A stretch of 64,000 bases of DNA from Coniochaeta sp. PMI_546 (Eukaryota > Ascomycota > Sordariomycetes > Coniochaetales > Coniochaetaceae): positions 1,488,001-1,552,000 of the forward strand of contig MU271145.1 of assembly GCA_021432605.1 (NCBI GenBank), in the 5' to 3' direction. Each line of letters opens with the position of its first letter. Within the stretch, counting starts at the first letter, position 1. The notes under the pieces are model-generated. The model searched no databases. It saw only the letters and a program-made list of their open reading frames with translations, and was not told the DNA's origin. A program made the position numbers and the translations under genes. Positions 35,301-46,508 of this stretch are shown here, in pieces.

Positions 35301-35486
35301 CACTACCTCGAACTCATCGATCTGAATGTCAAAGTCATCGGCGGGTGCTTCATTCTCTTGGGCTATACCGGCATGGCTGTCATCATTTGAACCTGCCGCA
35401 CCGGCTGCCTCATCGAAATCGATCTCCAGAAAGCTCATGTCGTCTTCACGGCCGAGAAGGCCGCTATCTGCGATGGCATCCGCCAT
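32364..35486 (-). CDS. large acidic protein, probable DUF2420 family
   Basis: Exons are 35486-34569, 34514-32444 and 32386-32364, giving 1003 residues. Both introns (54 and 57 nt) are stop-free and multiples of three, so unspliced reading would add 18 and 19 residues; splicing is preferred because donors and acceptors are good (GTATGT...TTTTACAG). The protein is very rich in Asp, Glu and Ser. Its one clearly folded region, about 237-360, runs from VMVFYNGIKYELCASV through PLSQFFGLLRDVIKDE to NILDLYRRFKYND. That matches my memory of the fungal DUF2420 domain (moderate certainty). An Asp run is encoded near 32815-32850. A short basic C-terminus, KRRKI, could be a nuclear signal. No function is known to me. 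It is divergent from the delta-COP gene. Confidence 0.88.
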   Translation of the reverse strand: MADAIADSGLLGREDDMSFLEIDFDEAAGAAGSNDDSHAGIAQENEAPADDFDIQIDEFEVVENAGDYRDNGSIPSGDPTHADLSVPQGNTAESEIGYEDEEPLKAETTSQKSKAAPQEQGNDKIVGSTGNVDEIDYDDGDLEAIHEDHPATEPRPVLETLKQQEIATAPVPSQQVLDDTVEQAESAQHDMGAEDGSSDEPSEAGQGVFEKDERIFHTGGYPEDSLTGAPASEVSDVMVFYNGIKYELCASVHNDDPETYFFASNAEMDVPLSQFFGLLRDVIKDEIEPSDDLVIRVPQLKLEFGEVCPVGGTFRRHLCTDLLQDFSHDFLEKHTIRNILDLYRRFKYNDGQDAEHSQLVVHLVAKPNCQERFAMLSEAADAGRGWSEFFDNSDGSDSSSGHHSDEEPDGEQAESGSREDQTSFTGDDMQHEAVEIVEEAYFYDDTNDAGEHDAEHLFNDQDVEDPGHHADNIDDLNQGYELTDELVDNDEFDQVPGGVDNSMGYDHDGSTHQTYTDHDGNWPLSHADADTENMSTATGAFPGVTGEFTGGSEHESFNEEAGSALEQANTFANGNHSFPYRPPAESVPHTQHEWMKEFLERDSKDITPEMWKKFDALPHSPSNPAAGGAAGGDEDLIDYSDDEDLSSPPAATQYLRRFSPPPHFPRRHGKSILDVPSLSNRGFIKPRSDDDGHGEPDDDFVDYEEVDHQTSSVVPGENIIPSIEMDEDVFAGGESGITVPSFGWLKEAEAVSMPSASLARHTPSPMKPASGARRPVCKYRGVGKSKHPVASQQTRSSISPGQAARMMEPQTAAQSAFASSSNHSPLAHSTFALELSSNFSQSIGANLLDSQDHLESTIQSDDGADVETTHASLAQNDFEDDDGDDDDDDDNFAPNDNSIDMEGLTAYDEAANNEPLAAELDTRATDSRDTSATSTVNGDEITYEDENLALANTENGTHEAGDDTADNVDEIDWENDGAEDVAVAADPTNMSSPSGLSTKRGREDDELISLDDENGMWTPAGRKRLCTLLMQPTDAKRRKI

Positions 35487-36152
35487 TTCGTCAAGTTTTA
35501 TGTTGCTGGCAGGTCACAGAAATTCAAAACTCGATGAGCCAGCACTTGTCCGTCGGAAGAACGCGCAAAGTCAGTTGTTCCGCATCGCCGCGGATAAGGT
35601 AATTATGCCGGAGTTCGAGTCGGTTTCGAGTATTGGAGGCGGTCTCGGAACTACAGGGATGTGGATGGATATCACGTCGGCCCGGCAGTAAGGTGAAATT
35701 GATGAGAAAGGTTGCAGAGAGATCTCTGACTTGTAAAGTTTGTCGTTGTGAGGACGGACGGGAGGTTCGAGAAAGGCAGCCTTGGAAGTTGAGTTGTAGT
35801 TGAAGATTGGGTCAAATGGGAAAATAATAAGGCAGGCACGGGTAGCTTGCCTGCTAGCGCCTCGCTCCCCATTCAGGTAGCGTGACTCCCCCCAATCCAG
35901 GTTACACTGTGCAGCGGTGTGGTGCTGCCTATTTCGCACGGTACGTCCACAGGTTGAAGAGAAGCGAAGCGTGTGCACGGACCATTCCTGCTAAGTGGTT
36001 GGGCTTGGCAGCGACTGGCCAGATAGGCGGATTGGCGGCCAGCAAGGCACTTTGGACGTGAACACCAGAAATCCATAAACCCGCCAAACAAGTCACATTC
36101 GCTGTGCTAAGAGCTCCCTGGACCACCACAAGTACCACCACCAGCAGGAAAG
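35487..36152. promoter_or_regulatory. divergent promoter between DUF2420 gene and delta-COP
   Basis: This 666-bp spacer lies between divergent starts. CCAAT is at 35892-35896 and ATTGG at 36031-36035. No other gene or repeat was noted. Confidence 0.5.
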
Positions 36153-37857
36153 ATGGTTGTCCTAGCAGCTTCTATCTGCACAAGAGGCGGCAAGGCCGTC
36201 CTGGCCAGGTCCTTCCATGAGATGCGCCGTTCGAGACTCGAGACTCTCCTGCTGTCCTTTCCCAAGCTGGCCGACAGCGGCACCCAGCACACAACAGTCG
36301 AGCAGGACAATGTCCGCTTCGTCTACCAGCCATTGGACGAGCTATACATGGTCCTCATTACCAACAGACAGTCCAACATCCTCCAGGACATCGACTCGCT
36401 CCACCTCTTTGCCCAGGTCGTTACGAGCACCTGCAAGAGCTTAGACGAGCGCGAGATCCTCAAGAATGCCTACGAACTCCTCAGCGCCTTTGATGAGCTG
36501 GTCACTCTCGGCTATAGGGAGAACCTGACTATCAGCCAGATCAAGACCTTTCTGGAGATGGAGAGCCACGAGGAGCGCATCCAGGAGATTATTGCTCGCG
36601 TAAGTATGGCAGTCGATGTTGGCGGGGCAATTGCTAATTCTCGGTGCAGAACAAGGAGTTGGAAGCCACCGAAGAGCGGAAGAGGAAAGCGAAGCAGCTC
36701 GAGATGCAACGGAAGGAGTCAGCACGAAGCGGACGTGCTGGTGGCGTCCCTCGGACACCCGTCTACCCAACATATACTCCCCCGTCGCGGCCTGCCGTTA
36801 CCGAAACATACGATTCCTACGAGGCCGAGAAGAATAAGTCAAAGTGCGTTGGCAATCAGCCCTCTTTCTGTACGTTCTCGTGGCTGACAATAATCAAGGT
36901 TCACCGCTCCCAAGGGCAAGGGCATGCAGCTCGGCAAGAAATCTAAGACAACCGATATGTTCGAGCGTGTGCGGGGTGATATGGGACAAGAGGCAGAGGA
37001 ACCACTCGTGCCTGTGGCTGCCGCTCCAGCCCATGCGGAGCCAGCAGCACCTAGGTTGTCTTCGACATTGGATCGCGATGCCATCCATGTGACCATCAAC
37101 GAATCTATCAGCGCCAAACTAACGAGAGAGGGCGGTGTCAGCTCCTTGGCTGTGACTGGAGATCTGAACTTGCGAGTATCAGACCCTAGCTTGACAAAAC
37201 TCAAGCTGGGTTTGACGGCCAATCCCAGCCACGGCGTCCAGTTCCGAACCCATCCCAATGTTGACCGGAACCTGTTCAATGGCTCCAAGGTCATCCAGAT
37301 GAGCAACGTGGCCAAGGGCTTCCCCGTAAACAACTCTGTCCCCATTCTGAGATGGCGAGCGTCACCCAAAGTGGATGACACAAGTGCGCTACCGATCAGC
37401 TTTACTGTTTGGACCAACAAGAGCTCCGACGGCAACGTCACCTTGACGATCGAGTACGAGCTGACCGGAGGAGCGACACTGAAGGATGTCAGTGTCATTG
37501 TACCATACTCGAGCGGCGAGCCGACGGTCTCCAGCTTCGACGCAACCTACGAGGTCTCTGGTGACAGCCTGGAGTGGACCATTGGCACAGTGGACGAGGA
37601 TAACCCGAACGGCGCTTTTGAATTCGAGGCCCAGACCGACGATGAGAACGAATTCTTCCCTATGCATGTCCGTTTCTCCAAGACGACTCCATGGGTTGAC
37701 GTCAATGTAAGTTCAAGTTCTCGTGCTCTCGACATACTGGAGTCGACTTTGACGCTGACCACTGTAGGTGAACACGGTGGCTTTGATTGAGGAGGACTCG
37801 GATGTGTCATTCTCAAGGGAGATCAAGTCGGTAGCAGATTCGTATTTGATCGAGTAG
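36153..37857 (+). CDS. RET2: coatomer subunit delta (delta-COP)
   Basis: A COPI coat subunit for Golgi-to-ER retrograde vesicles. Exons 36153-36599, 36650-36843, 36899-37706 and 37768-37857 (introns 50, 55 and 61 nt) encode 512 residues, the standard size. The N-terminal longin-like domain starts MVVLAASICTRGGKAVLAR and contains QPLDELYMVLITN. It is followed by a charged coiled coil (NKELEATEERKRKAKQLE), a linker with PKGKGMQLGKKSKTTDMFE, and a C-terminal mu-homology domain from about residue 240 to LIEEDSDVSFSREIKSV. Every splice is supported by family sequence. Confidence is very high. Confidence 0.97.
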
Positions 37858-38333
37858 ACCGGGTTTGTTTAGACAGACGGAGCAGAAGGAGGCAAAAAGC
37901 TGGATCCGGCTACGTCCTTTAATGTCTGATGAGTCGCACAGGCTACTTGTTAAGTTGAAAGTTGATCATTATCACAAAACCCTGAACTGTTCTGACCTAT
38001 GTCTCGAATCCTTTACTCTCGTCTTGCCGTTTCCATGCTTGTGGCTATATGCGAACAGTGTCAAATCACAGTGAGAGGGCACAACCTGGTGGGGTATTCC
38101 GTCGATTACACACTGTACTATAACTGTAAACAGAAACAGAAGTCGCGTCGAAGAATAACTACCTCTACTACCTTATTTAGGAGCCTTCACCTCAGTCAAG
38201 TAGTTCGTGACTGAAACTCCTTGTTCAAAAATGATGACATGATATAAGACATGGGGTAGATGGGTTTCGAGTCTCGTTCAACTCTACTGAAACTGCGGTG
38301 GCTTTTTCTGCTCGCCGCTGCCACGCATCTTGA
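37858..38333. other. intergenic spacer delta-COP to APC4
   Basis: 476 bp between two genes on the same strand, holding the delta-COP 3' UTR and the APC4 promoter. Nothing else was noted. Confidence 0.5.
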
Positions 38334-41018
38334 ATGGCGCCTTCAATCGAGCTGGAGGTCTTTAGTGAGGGCACCTTGGGTAATCCTGTCACTGCGAGGT
38401 TACTAGCCTGCAACCCAACGGTAGACTTGCTCGCAACAGCCAGCGATGCAAACGTCTTGAACATCTGGCGAGCCCATGGACAACTGGTTGCCAAGCATGT
38501 TGAGAGGACCAACAAGATAGAAGCGCTTAGATGGAAACCTGATGGTAATCCCTTGCAACCTTCCATCTCTTCTTCTTGTTCTTTATCAATAGGAGTAGGC
38601 ACTCACTCAGCACAGGACAATTTCTCGCAGCTGGCTGGAGCGATGGAGTACTTCGGCTCGTTGGATTCGAAAATGCCAAAGCAGCTCACCAGATCGCCGT
38701 AGTCGAGAAAGGCCAGTCCAGGTTCGCCTATATCGCATGGTCACGGAACCGGATCGGGAATAGACGGGGCAAAAATGGATCTTCAGCAGAGAGCAGCTCA
38801 TGGACGAGACTTATCGACGAGGAGACTGACCCTCAAGACAAGGAGAATGTCCTAGACCTTCCTACGGAGCTGACCTTCATTGAGGTCGACACGGCATTGC
38901 CTAAGCTTAGTCCATTGCCAGTGTCTGGGGGCTCAGGGTGGGAGCCGCACTACATCAACCTCACCGGACGATCATGGCTGACGCTTTGAACAGTACCGAT
39001 ATGCTCGTCTTCTCAACAAGAAACGCGATTGACTTCATATTCCGTCCGTTCAAACCTGATGACGCGAGCAATGTTGATGTCACGATTGTTGGCACGACTG
39101 ATGGACGCATACAAATCAGCATATACGACTCCTTCTCTATTGGAGGCTTTCAGTACCAGATACCAAACGTGCATGAGTCTGCGGTAGCGGCGGAATTATG
39201 CTGCCATTCTTCCCATCCGGAAATATCTACACATGCTCTCCTCTTCAAGCCGCAAATTGACAAGCCAGGAGCTGTATACCTAGTCCCGGTTGATTTGACA
39301 TTCATCCACTCATCGCCTGTCAATCTCTCTCTGCTGGCATCCAAGACTACAACGCTGCAGAACATACTGCGATATATCAAACAGACACAAGTTCACATGG
39401 TCGGCGAATGGAAGTCGACTCGAGAGCTACCGGCTCGGTTCATGGCCGGGATCCAGGAGGATCTGCAAAAGCTTCCTAAATGTAGGACGATAGTCCAGGC
39501 GCTATATCATACGGTTGTAACGGGTCATGTCTATGAGCCAGTGAAGGAATGGCTCGTCGATAGTCTCGCAGAAAGGGTAAGACCACTGCAATGCCCACTC
39601 GCCAGTTGAGCTTGCTAATGCCACTCTAGGGCCACAAACGGTGGGATAAAGCAGTCACATCAGGTCTAGAAAATCTGCGGGCTCTCATCCACGAGAACAT
39701 GATACCGGCATTACAGCGCGCTGCAATCATACTCAGCCGTCTGCGAGGAATCGCGCGCTTCGAAGAGTGCAGCAACGACATCGGTTTCACGGCAGCTCAG
39801 ATCACCAAACTGATTGATATCGTGCAGTCTCTATATGCGGCATGCTATAAAATGCTGCGAATGGTCATGAAGGAGCTGGTTCTCTTCGCAAAGTTTTCGT
39901 CGTGGCTCCGGCTGGAGATTGACAAGCTCGCGTCCTCAACAGTAACGGACGAGCTGCTGGAAAGGCAGGCCAATGTCGACTGTCCCAAAGTCCTGAAGTA
40001 TATCAAGGACTACCTCACGTCTAGCCCTATGAGCATATTCTTCTGCGACGTGGAGAAAGAGGATTATACAAGAGATTGGGAGAGGGCTGACGACGGTGCT
40101 TCGCTGCGAGAGATGCTAGAGAAGCAGATCAACCGATACCAGGCTGGCCAGCCTTATATGAAGGCGCTGCCGCAACTGGAGTTCCTTGTCAATTACCTGA
40201 CGAGCAGAAGTGCAACCGTCCTGGCAGCCATTGCCGAGACCCAGCGACGGAGGGTGCGATTTGCGCCGACGACAAGGCTCGAGATGGATGGCGTTATTTC
40301 TAAATACGATATTCGGATGTGTGCTCGGCAGAAACCTGTGAGTTTGTCTATGATAGAGCACCCTGGACTATCACTGATACAATTTCATAGGATGGTCAAG
40401 ACGGCGTTGTGTACACAGCTCTCGCTTCTGACAACGCGCGAAGTGATGGTAAGGCTTCTGGTACCCTTTTGTTGGCGTGGCTATTGATCGTTTACAACAG
40501 TTCGAATATTCCGGACTGAGCTCGAAATCATAAATGGTATCAGTAGACCAGTCTCAACAGGCGTTGCTGGCATTTCTATCTCGGGGGGTAGGATAGTCGA
40601 CTTCAAGTTCTTGGACGCAACCTCCCTCCTCCTCTTATGGGCTGACTCAGGTAAATTCGCTGTCCTGACGGAGTTAACCCCAGCTAACATTGTTCCAGGC
40701 TCTGTCCTCTCATTATTGAATATACCATTTCAAGCCTTGCCGTATGAAGACATTGCACACAGCCAGAATCTGAAAGCACTCCGAATTGAGGCAGAGAAGC
40801 TCGACGATACGCTTTCTCTTGCCAAAGTCCCCACCAGTGCAGGCTTTCAGCCTATACATATGGAAGTTGTTGAAGGAAGTTCCCAAAGGGGTGAGATACC
40901 TGCGAGGGTCTGCCTGTTGGGCAAGGACAAAGTCACGTACAAAGTGTATGCCTTACCGCGGAACTGGGAGCCGAAGATGGATGTCATACTGCAAGAGGAC
41001 GTTACGATGGATGAATGA
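38334..41018 (+). CDS. APC4: anaphase-promoting complex subunit 4
   Basis: A scaffold subunit of the APC/C ubiquitin ligase that drives mitotic exit. Seven exons by eye: 38334-38544, 38616-38937, 38994-39576, 39630-40337, 40391-40448, 40501-40650 and 40699-41018, totalling 783 residues. The N-terminal WD40 part starts with LATASDANVLNIWRAHGQLV and KIEALRWKPDGQFLAAGWSDG, where the first splice falls inside the classic APC4 motif. DVTIVGTTDGRIQISIYDSF follows. The middle helical APC4 domain includes GHKRWDKAVTSGLENLRALI and LVLFAKFSSWLRLEIDKLAS. One 48-nt intron (40651-40698) is a stop-free multiple of three. The second intron, 38938-38993, is required to bring the two halves of the WD40 region into frame. 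Confidence 0.93.
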
Positions 41019-41599
41019 CGGGAAGGGGAGGAAACGGAGACATTGTGCACCGGCAGCATTGCTTCCTGAACTAAGGTACCTAAAGGGTAAGGTAAGGCAC
41101 CTTATGTTTCAGCATGGTGCAGTAGCAGATGACAGTACTTAGAATAAATGTACCCAGCCACTACAACGAGATTGGTGAAGACGCCAGCAAACACTGTGTC
41201 CTCCCATGTTTATATCATTTTCTGTCCATGCAGGGAATTGACTGTCCTGATGTTCCAGCTTCCAGCGTTGGTGGGGTTCAGGGGTCCAACTTGACGTTGC
41301 GCCAAAACGGTTGAGCAGCGCACACAATGACGGGACCGCAGCTTGAGACGCCACCACCTAAACGTTCCATGACGACGGGACCTCGCGGGTCTGGAGACCT
41401 GAGCTGCGGCTAGAACGGAGCGTTTCAACGTCATCGTTCCCCAACACTGCTCGGCTTGAGAACCTTAACGACACGCTCCTCAACATCACACGTCAAGTCC
41501 GAAGCTGCTGCACCGAATCAATAAATACAAAGCAAAATGGGAACCACAGAATGAGCAAGAAATAGGCAGCGAGCCAAGCCCAGATTCAAGTCCATCACA
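41019..41599. promoter_or_regulatory. APC4 3' end and LAM gene promoter/5' leader
   Basis: A TAAGGTACC-type motif lies at 41071-41083, followed by related AAGGTAAGGCACCTTA. Two tiny overlapping upstream ORFs (separate entry) lie just before the next start codon. No gene was seen. Confidence 0.5.
41537..41565 (+). promoter_or_regulatory. two overlapping minimal uORFs before the LAM/Sip3 gene
   Basis: ATG at 41537 reads MGTTE and stops at 41552-41554; ATG at 41551 reads MSKK and stops at 41563-41565. They share ATGA, so the stop of the first overlaps the start of the second, which allows reinitiation. The main ATG is 34 bp further on. Whether they lie in the transcript depends on the unknown transcription start. 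Confidence 0.45.
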
Positions 41600-44500
41600 A
41601 TGGTGGACACAGCTCCAACAGCTGCGGGTAAGGGCCCGACAGCATCCACGACAGAAGCTCCCCCAGCTCCGCCGCCAGCATCGCAACCCAAATCCGCCAG
41701 CCCAGCCATTCCCGTCGCCCTAAATGAAGCCTCACTCGATTCACCCACATTCCGCGCCGTGACGGTGCACTTCTCCGAGCAGATCGATGCCATCGAGCGC
41801 TGGCTCGACAGCTACATGCGCTCCACCTCCAAGCTGACGCACGACATGCTCGCGCTCGAGGAAACAATCAACAGCTACCTTTCAAAAATCATACCACCGC
41901 TACCAACCCCCAATGTAGGGTCCGTCGACGCCCTGCTTGATCCGGATTATACCCTCCTTGCTCTGGGCCGGACGGCTGACGGCGCGCGGGAGTGGTGGAA
42001 CAGCATCCTCTCCTCGATGAGGAAGCTGGAGGGGATCAGCGTCGAGCCGATAAGGTCCTTTATCGGAGGGGACCTCAAGACATTCAAGGAGCTTAGACGG
42101 ACGCTGGACGCGGCGCAGAAGACGTTTGATACCACGCTTGCGCGGTACGTGGGCCAGAGCAAGACCAAAGAGCCCAGCTCGCTGCGTGAGGACGCGTTCG
42201 CTGTGTACGAGACGCGCAAGGCTTACCTGAAGGCGAGCATGGACTTCTGTATGCTCGCGCCGCAGTTGAGGTTCACGCTGGATAAGCTGCTGGTGAGGAT
42301 CAGTGCGGATGTGTACAAGGAGATGAAGCGGTCGCGGGACGTGGCCTTGAGCTCGATGAAATGGAGCGAGGAGATGGAGAGGATTAGGGGGTGGAGCAAG
42401 GAGATGGAGGCCAGCGAGGCGGTGTTCAAGAGGGAGCTGCAGATTGCGAGGCGGGATATTGGGGAGAGCACGCTGGTGGCTAACAAGCCGAGCAGGGAGC
42501 TGGATGATTATAGTGCTTCTACGGTGCCATTCTTGGGGAGCCGTGGGCCGATGAGCGTGCAAAGGAAGGACCAGGCGGCTGTTATATCTGAGAAGCAGGG
42601 GTGGTTGTTTCTGAGAGTCTTGTCGGGCAAGCCGGTGCGGACGAGCTGGATACGCAGGTGGTATTACTGCCGTGACGGCACTTTCGGCTGGCTGGCTCAG
42701 GCGCCGCTTGGAGTCGTCCAAGGAGACGAGATCGGTGTGCTTCTCTGCAGTGTGAAGCCTGCGGTCCAGGAAGATCGGCGGTTCTGCTTCGAGGTCAAAA
42801 CCAAGACGCAGACTCTGATGCTACAGGCTGAAACTCAAGCGCAGCTGATCGAGTGGCTTGAGGTTTTCGAAGTTGCGAAAAAGAAGGCATTTGAGATGAG
42901 CATGGGACGGGATAATGCTTCGATGCCCGGCGGCGTCGACCCTGCCTTTGCTGTTACACCGGCTTCGATTCCCGAGTTTTCCGCCAAGTCGCTCGAGGGC
43001 CCCGATGATGGCATCAATCCCCCAGAGAGGATGGGCACTTTGCCAGTTCCCGGTCCGGATGGAAGCCTCGCATCACGTGCTAGCTTCGACGTCAACGCTA
43101 CCGCTCCGCGACGGTCTCTCACGACATTGGGAACAACACTGGCACGCGAAGAGGGTGAGAGTGGCCGTGAACACGCTGCTAGACTCATGCAGAAGCTAGA
43201 CCTGCATCGCAAGAGCGGCTCATCTAATGCTGGTGAGGCAGGGCAAGGCCCGTCAGCAGGAGCAGGAGGTATTGCGAGTTTGATCTCTGCCAGTCACACT
43301 TTAATTCCGAACTACGGCACTCCGGCATTAGTGCCAGCGCCTTCTCCTCGTCAGCCACCTGCGAATCTTCCTTTGCTCCTGGAACATCGTCCAGGAAGCC
43401 TGGCACCAAACACGATGGCACGCTCTCCCGTCCCGACGTATCTCAGCAAAAATGCCGTTGCCGCTGCTGCCGAGCGGGGGGTAGCGAACGATGGTCCACG
43501 GGGTATTGCTGCCGCTGTGATGGCCAACTACTGGGGAACAAACCCGTGGAGCTCTATGTACAATGACAGATCTGACACGGTCAAAGGTCCACTTCTGGAC
43601 ATTGATGATCCATTCGTCCAGAGTGGTACTCAGATCACGCTGGGCACCGATGGCAACCTCAAGACGCCAATTAGTCCCATCACACCGATCACACCCTCTC
43701 ACAGAAAGGCTATGAGCGCGGACGCAAAGTTTGGCGACTTGACAGTGGTGGATAAGAAGAACATGGAGCAGTTTCCGCAGGGATATCCGAACGAGTTAAA
43801 AGCGCATGCCGCGCAGTTTCGATTACTCTTCCCATCGGCACCACTTGACGAAAAGCTCGTTCTTGTCTTCAATGCAGCTTGGTCTAGTGCGTCTGAGGAT
43901 TCTAAAGAAGTCAAGTCCTTCGCCGGGAACGGCAGGATATATGTGACGCCCGACAATATGTACTTCTACGGACACCAGATGGGTCTCATCGTGGCGTATA
44001 CCATCAGCCTGGACGTTATCACGGAGGTTACTGCTGCTCCCGGGCGAGATTGCGACTACATCTTCCTCCACCTCGGCCAGGACATGAACGACACGGGCTT
44101 GACGCGTGTTACTATCAAAGTCTTCCTGGAAGATCTGGGTCTTCTCCACTCACGGCTCAACCTGCTCATTGACGATCTCCAGGCCGAAGAGCCGATGGAT
44201 CTACCAGAGCTCATCGTCGCTCTGATTAACCTCGAAAAGGAAGAATACGAAAAGCCAAGTCCGAGTGTAGAGAGCTGGGAGGAGGTGGCATCCAACACAC
44301 CCATCGACGATGGAACAGCGCACGGCAAGCCGGTTACTCGCAGAGTGCATGAACTGGCACACCGTTACCGAACCCCGAAGGCCTTGAGACCGCACGTCGC
44401 CAAATTCCAGCTGCCAGCTCAACCCATCATCTACGAACCGGAAGGCATGGGCAAGGCCGTAGCAGGGCGCCACTTCGAGATCAGCGCCAAGGCCTGTTTC

Positions 44501-45937
44501 CACGTCCTGTTCGGCGACAAGAGCTTCATATTCCCCAAGCTGTACTTTGAGCGCCGAGCGATCGAGATCGCGCAGGGACCGTGGGAACTGCAGGATCACG
44601 GGACTCTTAGACGACAGTTCAAGTTCAAGGTCGACTATGTCGACCTGCTGGGACGCAAGAAGCCCGGCGATGTGACGGACACGCAGACCATTGACGTGTT
44701 TAGCGACCATATCAGTTATGTGGTGACGCACATCAAGACACCTTGGCACCTGCCGCATTCGCATGCATTCAAAATCATCACGAAAATCGTCATCACGCAC
44801 GTGGCCAAGTCGAAGTGCAAGCTTGCCATTTTCACCAAAGTGGACTGGTCCAAGGCGCCCGCCTTCTCCAAGAACATGGTCAACCGCCAGGCGCTGGACG
44901 ACGCCGTCAATGACGCAGAAGAGCTGGCCGAGATCGCGACCGACCAGGTCCGCAGGCTAGGTCCGCACAGCCGGACCAAGCGCGCCATCCAGGTGTACGG
45001 CAACGTCGGGCAGCAGACGCAGGTTGTCGTGTTTACGCCGAGCGAGGCGGATCTGCACAAGAAGGAGCAGATGATTGAGCCAAGGACGCTGACGGACATG
45101 ATGATCGAGACGGTGAGGAGTTTCATGGAGAGCGCTATCACGTCGGTGATGATGTGGGCTTTTGCCGGGGTAAAGGCACTGTTCAGTGTGCTTACTGCCA
45201 ATCGGGTGATATTGTTGATGTTGGGCGCGAGCGTCTTGTATAATACGGTTGTTGTCAGTCAGGTTGGCTCCGCGTGGTGGAGTGAGAGGAAGGCAGCGCG
45301 GTACATGAGCCGCCTTGGGGTTGGGCCGAACGTGATGATGAGTAAGGCTGTATATCTTGTGGATTTGGAGGAGGCTTCGCGAGGGACGTCGCTCGAGTTG
45401 GCGGTGCCTACGGATAGCGTGTGGTGAGTTTCGTCATCCGGTCTGTCTGATACTACAAGGATACGTGGTTGCTAACTCGGATCCAGCTACTCGACCTATC
45501 AGGCGATCGTCAACACAACAGATATGGACGCTCCATACGATGCGGTATCTCTGCCTATCGCGAGCGAGGGTACTGCTCGGCGATTGAGACGAACACGGCA
45601 GCGCCTCGGGTCATACAGACACGACCTCGTGGTGGCTATGCGCATTGTCAACGGCGTTGAGAGGGAGGTGATCCAGTCCGAGTGGGAGAACTGGCTGGCA
45701 GATGAGAACGTCCGGTGCGAGCAGGCGCGCTCGATATTACAGCAGTCTGGCGAGAAAGATAAGGACGGACTAGACCAAACGGCGTCCAAGAAGCAGCAGC
45801 AGCTGTTACAAGGAGTTCTACACAGGCCGGTCGGGCCGGAGAGGATGGAGGCGCTACGCAAGTGGCATCAAGAATACTGCGGGAGCTGTCGCGCTGACCG
45901 ACAGGCTCTGCTGGCGGAGCGGAATTCGTTGGTTTGA
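41600..45937 (+). CDS. Sip3/LAM-type sterol transfer protein (BAR-PH-GRAM-VASt-TM)
   Basis: A membrane-contact-site protein of the Lam/Ysp family (Lam3/Sip3-like), thought to move sterol between ER and plasma membrane. Exons 41600-45423 and 45487-45937 (intron 63 nt) give 1424 residues. Order: Pro-rich N-terminus; BAR-like helical region about 35-290; PH domain about 330-425 (QGWLFLRVLSGKPVRTSWIR, RRFCFEVKT); disordered linker; GRAM about 729-850 (YVTPDNMYFYGHQMG); VASt domain from about 955 (SAKACFHVLFGD, TPWHLPHSHAFKIITKIVITH, KVDWSKAPAFSKNMV); a hydrophobic segment about 1180-1220 anchoring it in the ER; and a C-terminal helical tail supplied partly by the second exon. The domain series is diagnostic; assignment to Sip3 or Ysp1 within the family is less certain. 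Confidence 0.93.
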
Positions 45938-46508
45938 GCCGTCGACGAAAGATTAACCTCCTTGTTGTATGGATAGCATGTGTTTATATCCCTTTCGGAG
46001 GTGTAAGAAATAGGGGGTAACAGTACATACGAATTGATGCTAAATCTGTATTCTTATTCTTGGTAAAAATCCGGTCAATCTGGTCGACGTATTCGAATTC
46101 ATGTCGCCATGTCAAGTCGCATTCGGTGATCACGATGCCTCGGACTGTCGTCTTTATGACGTCTAAGCTGGCTGAAGACCCCCTGTGCCTTATTGTTAGC
46201 GCCTGCTAGGGGCGCCATCAGCTCTTTGACCCGCCGAACGGGTGCTACGGGATGACGTCAACCGTTCTGAGGTTTCCTAGGCTGGACAGGAACCACCGCA
46301 CGCATTGCCCAACCTGGAATCTGGGGTTTTACTCAGCTGCAGACATGATTAAAGTCACCATGCTTTCCGCCCGCGATTGACGACCCCTCACCACCCGAAA
46401 GACTGTATTTCAGTTCATTAAGTCAAAGCTCCCCAGCCCGTCCGAGGTATCAGCCTCGTCGCAATCCTGACCATCGACCACATTTCCACACCATTTATAA
46501 TCGTAACA
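45938..46508. other. intergenic spacer LAM gene to DUF3074 gene
   Basis: 571 bp with the 3' UTR of one gene and the promoter of the next, both on the + strand. No other feature was seen. Confidence 0.5.
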
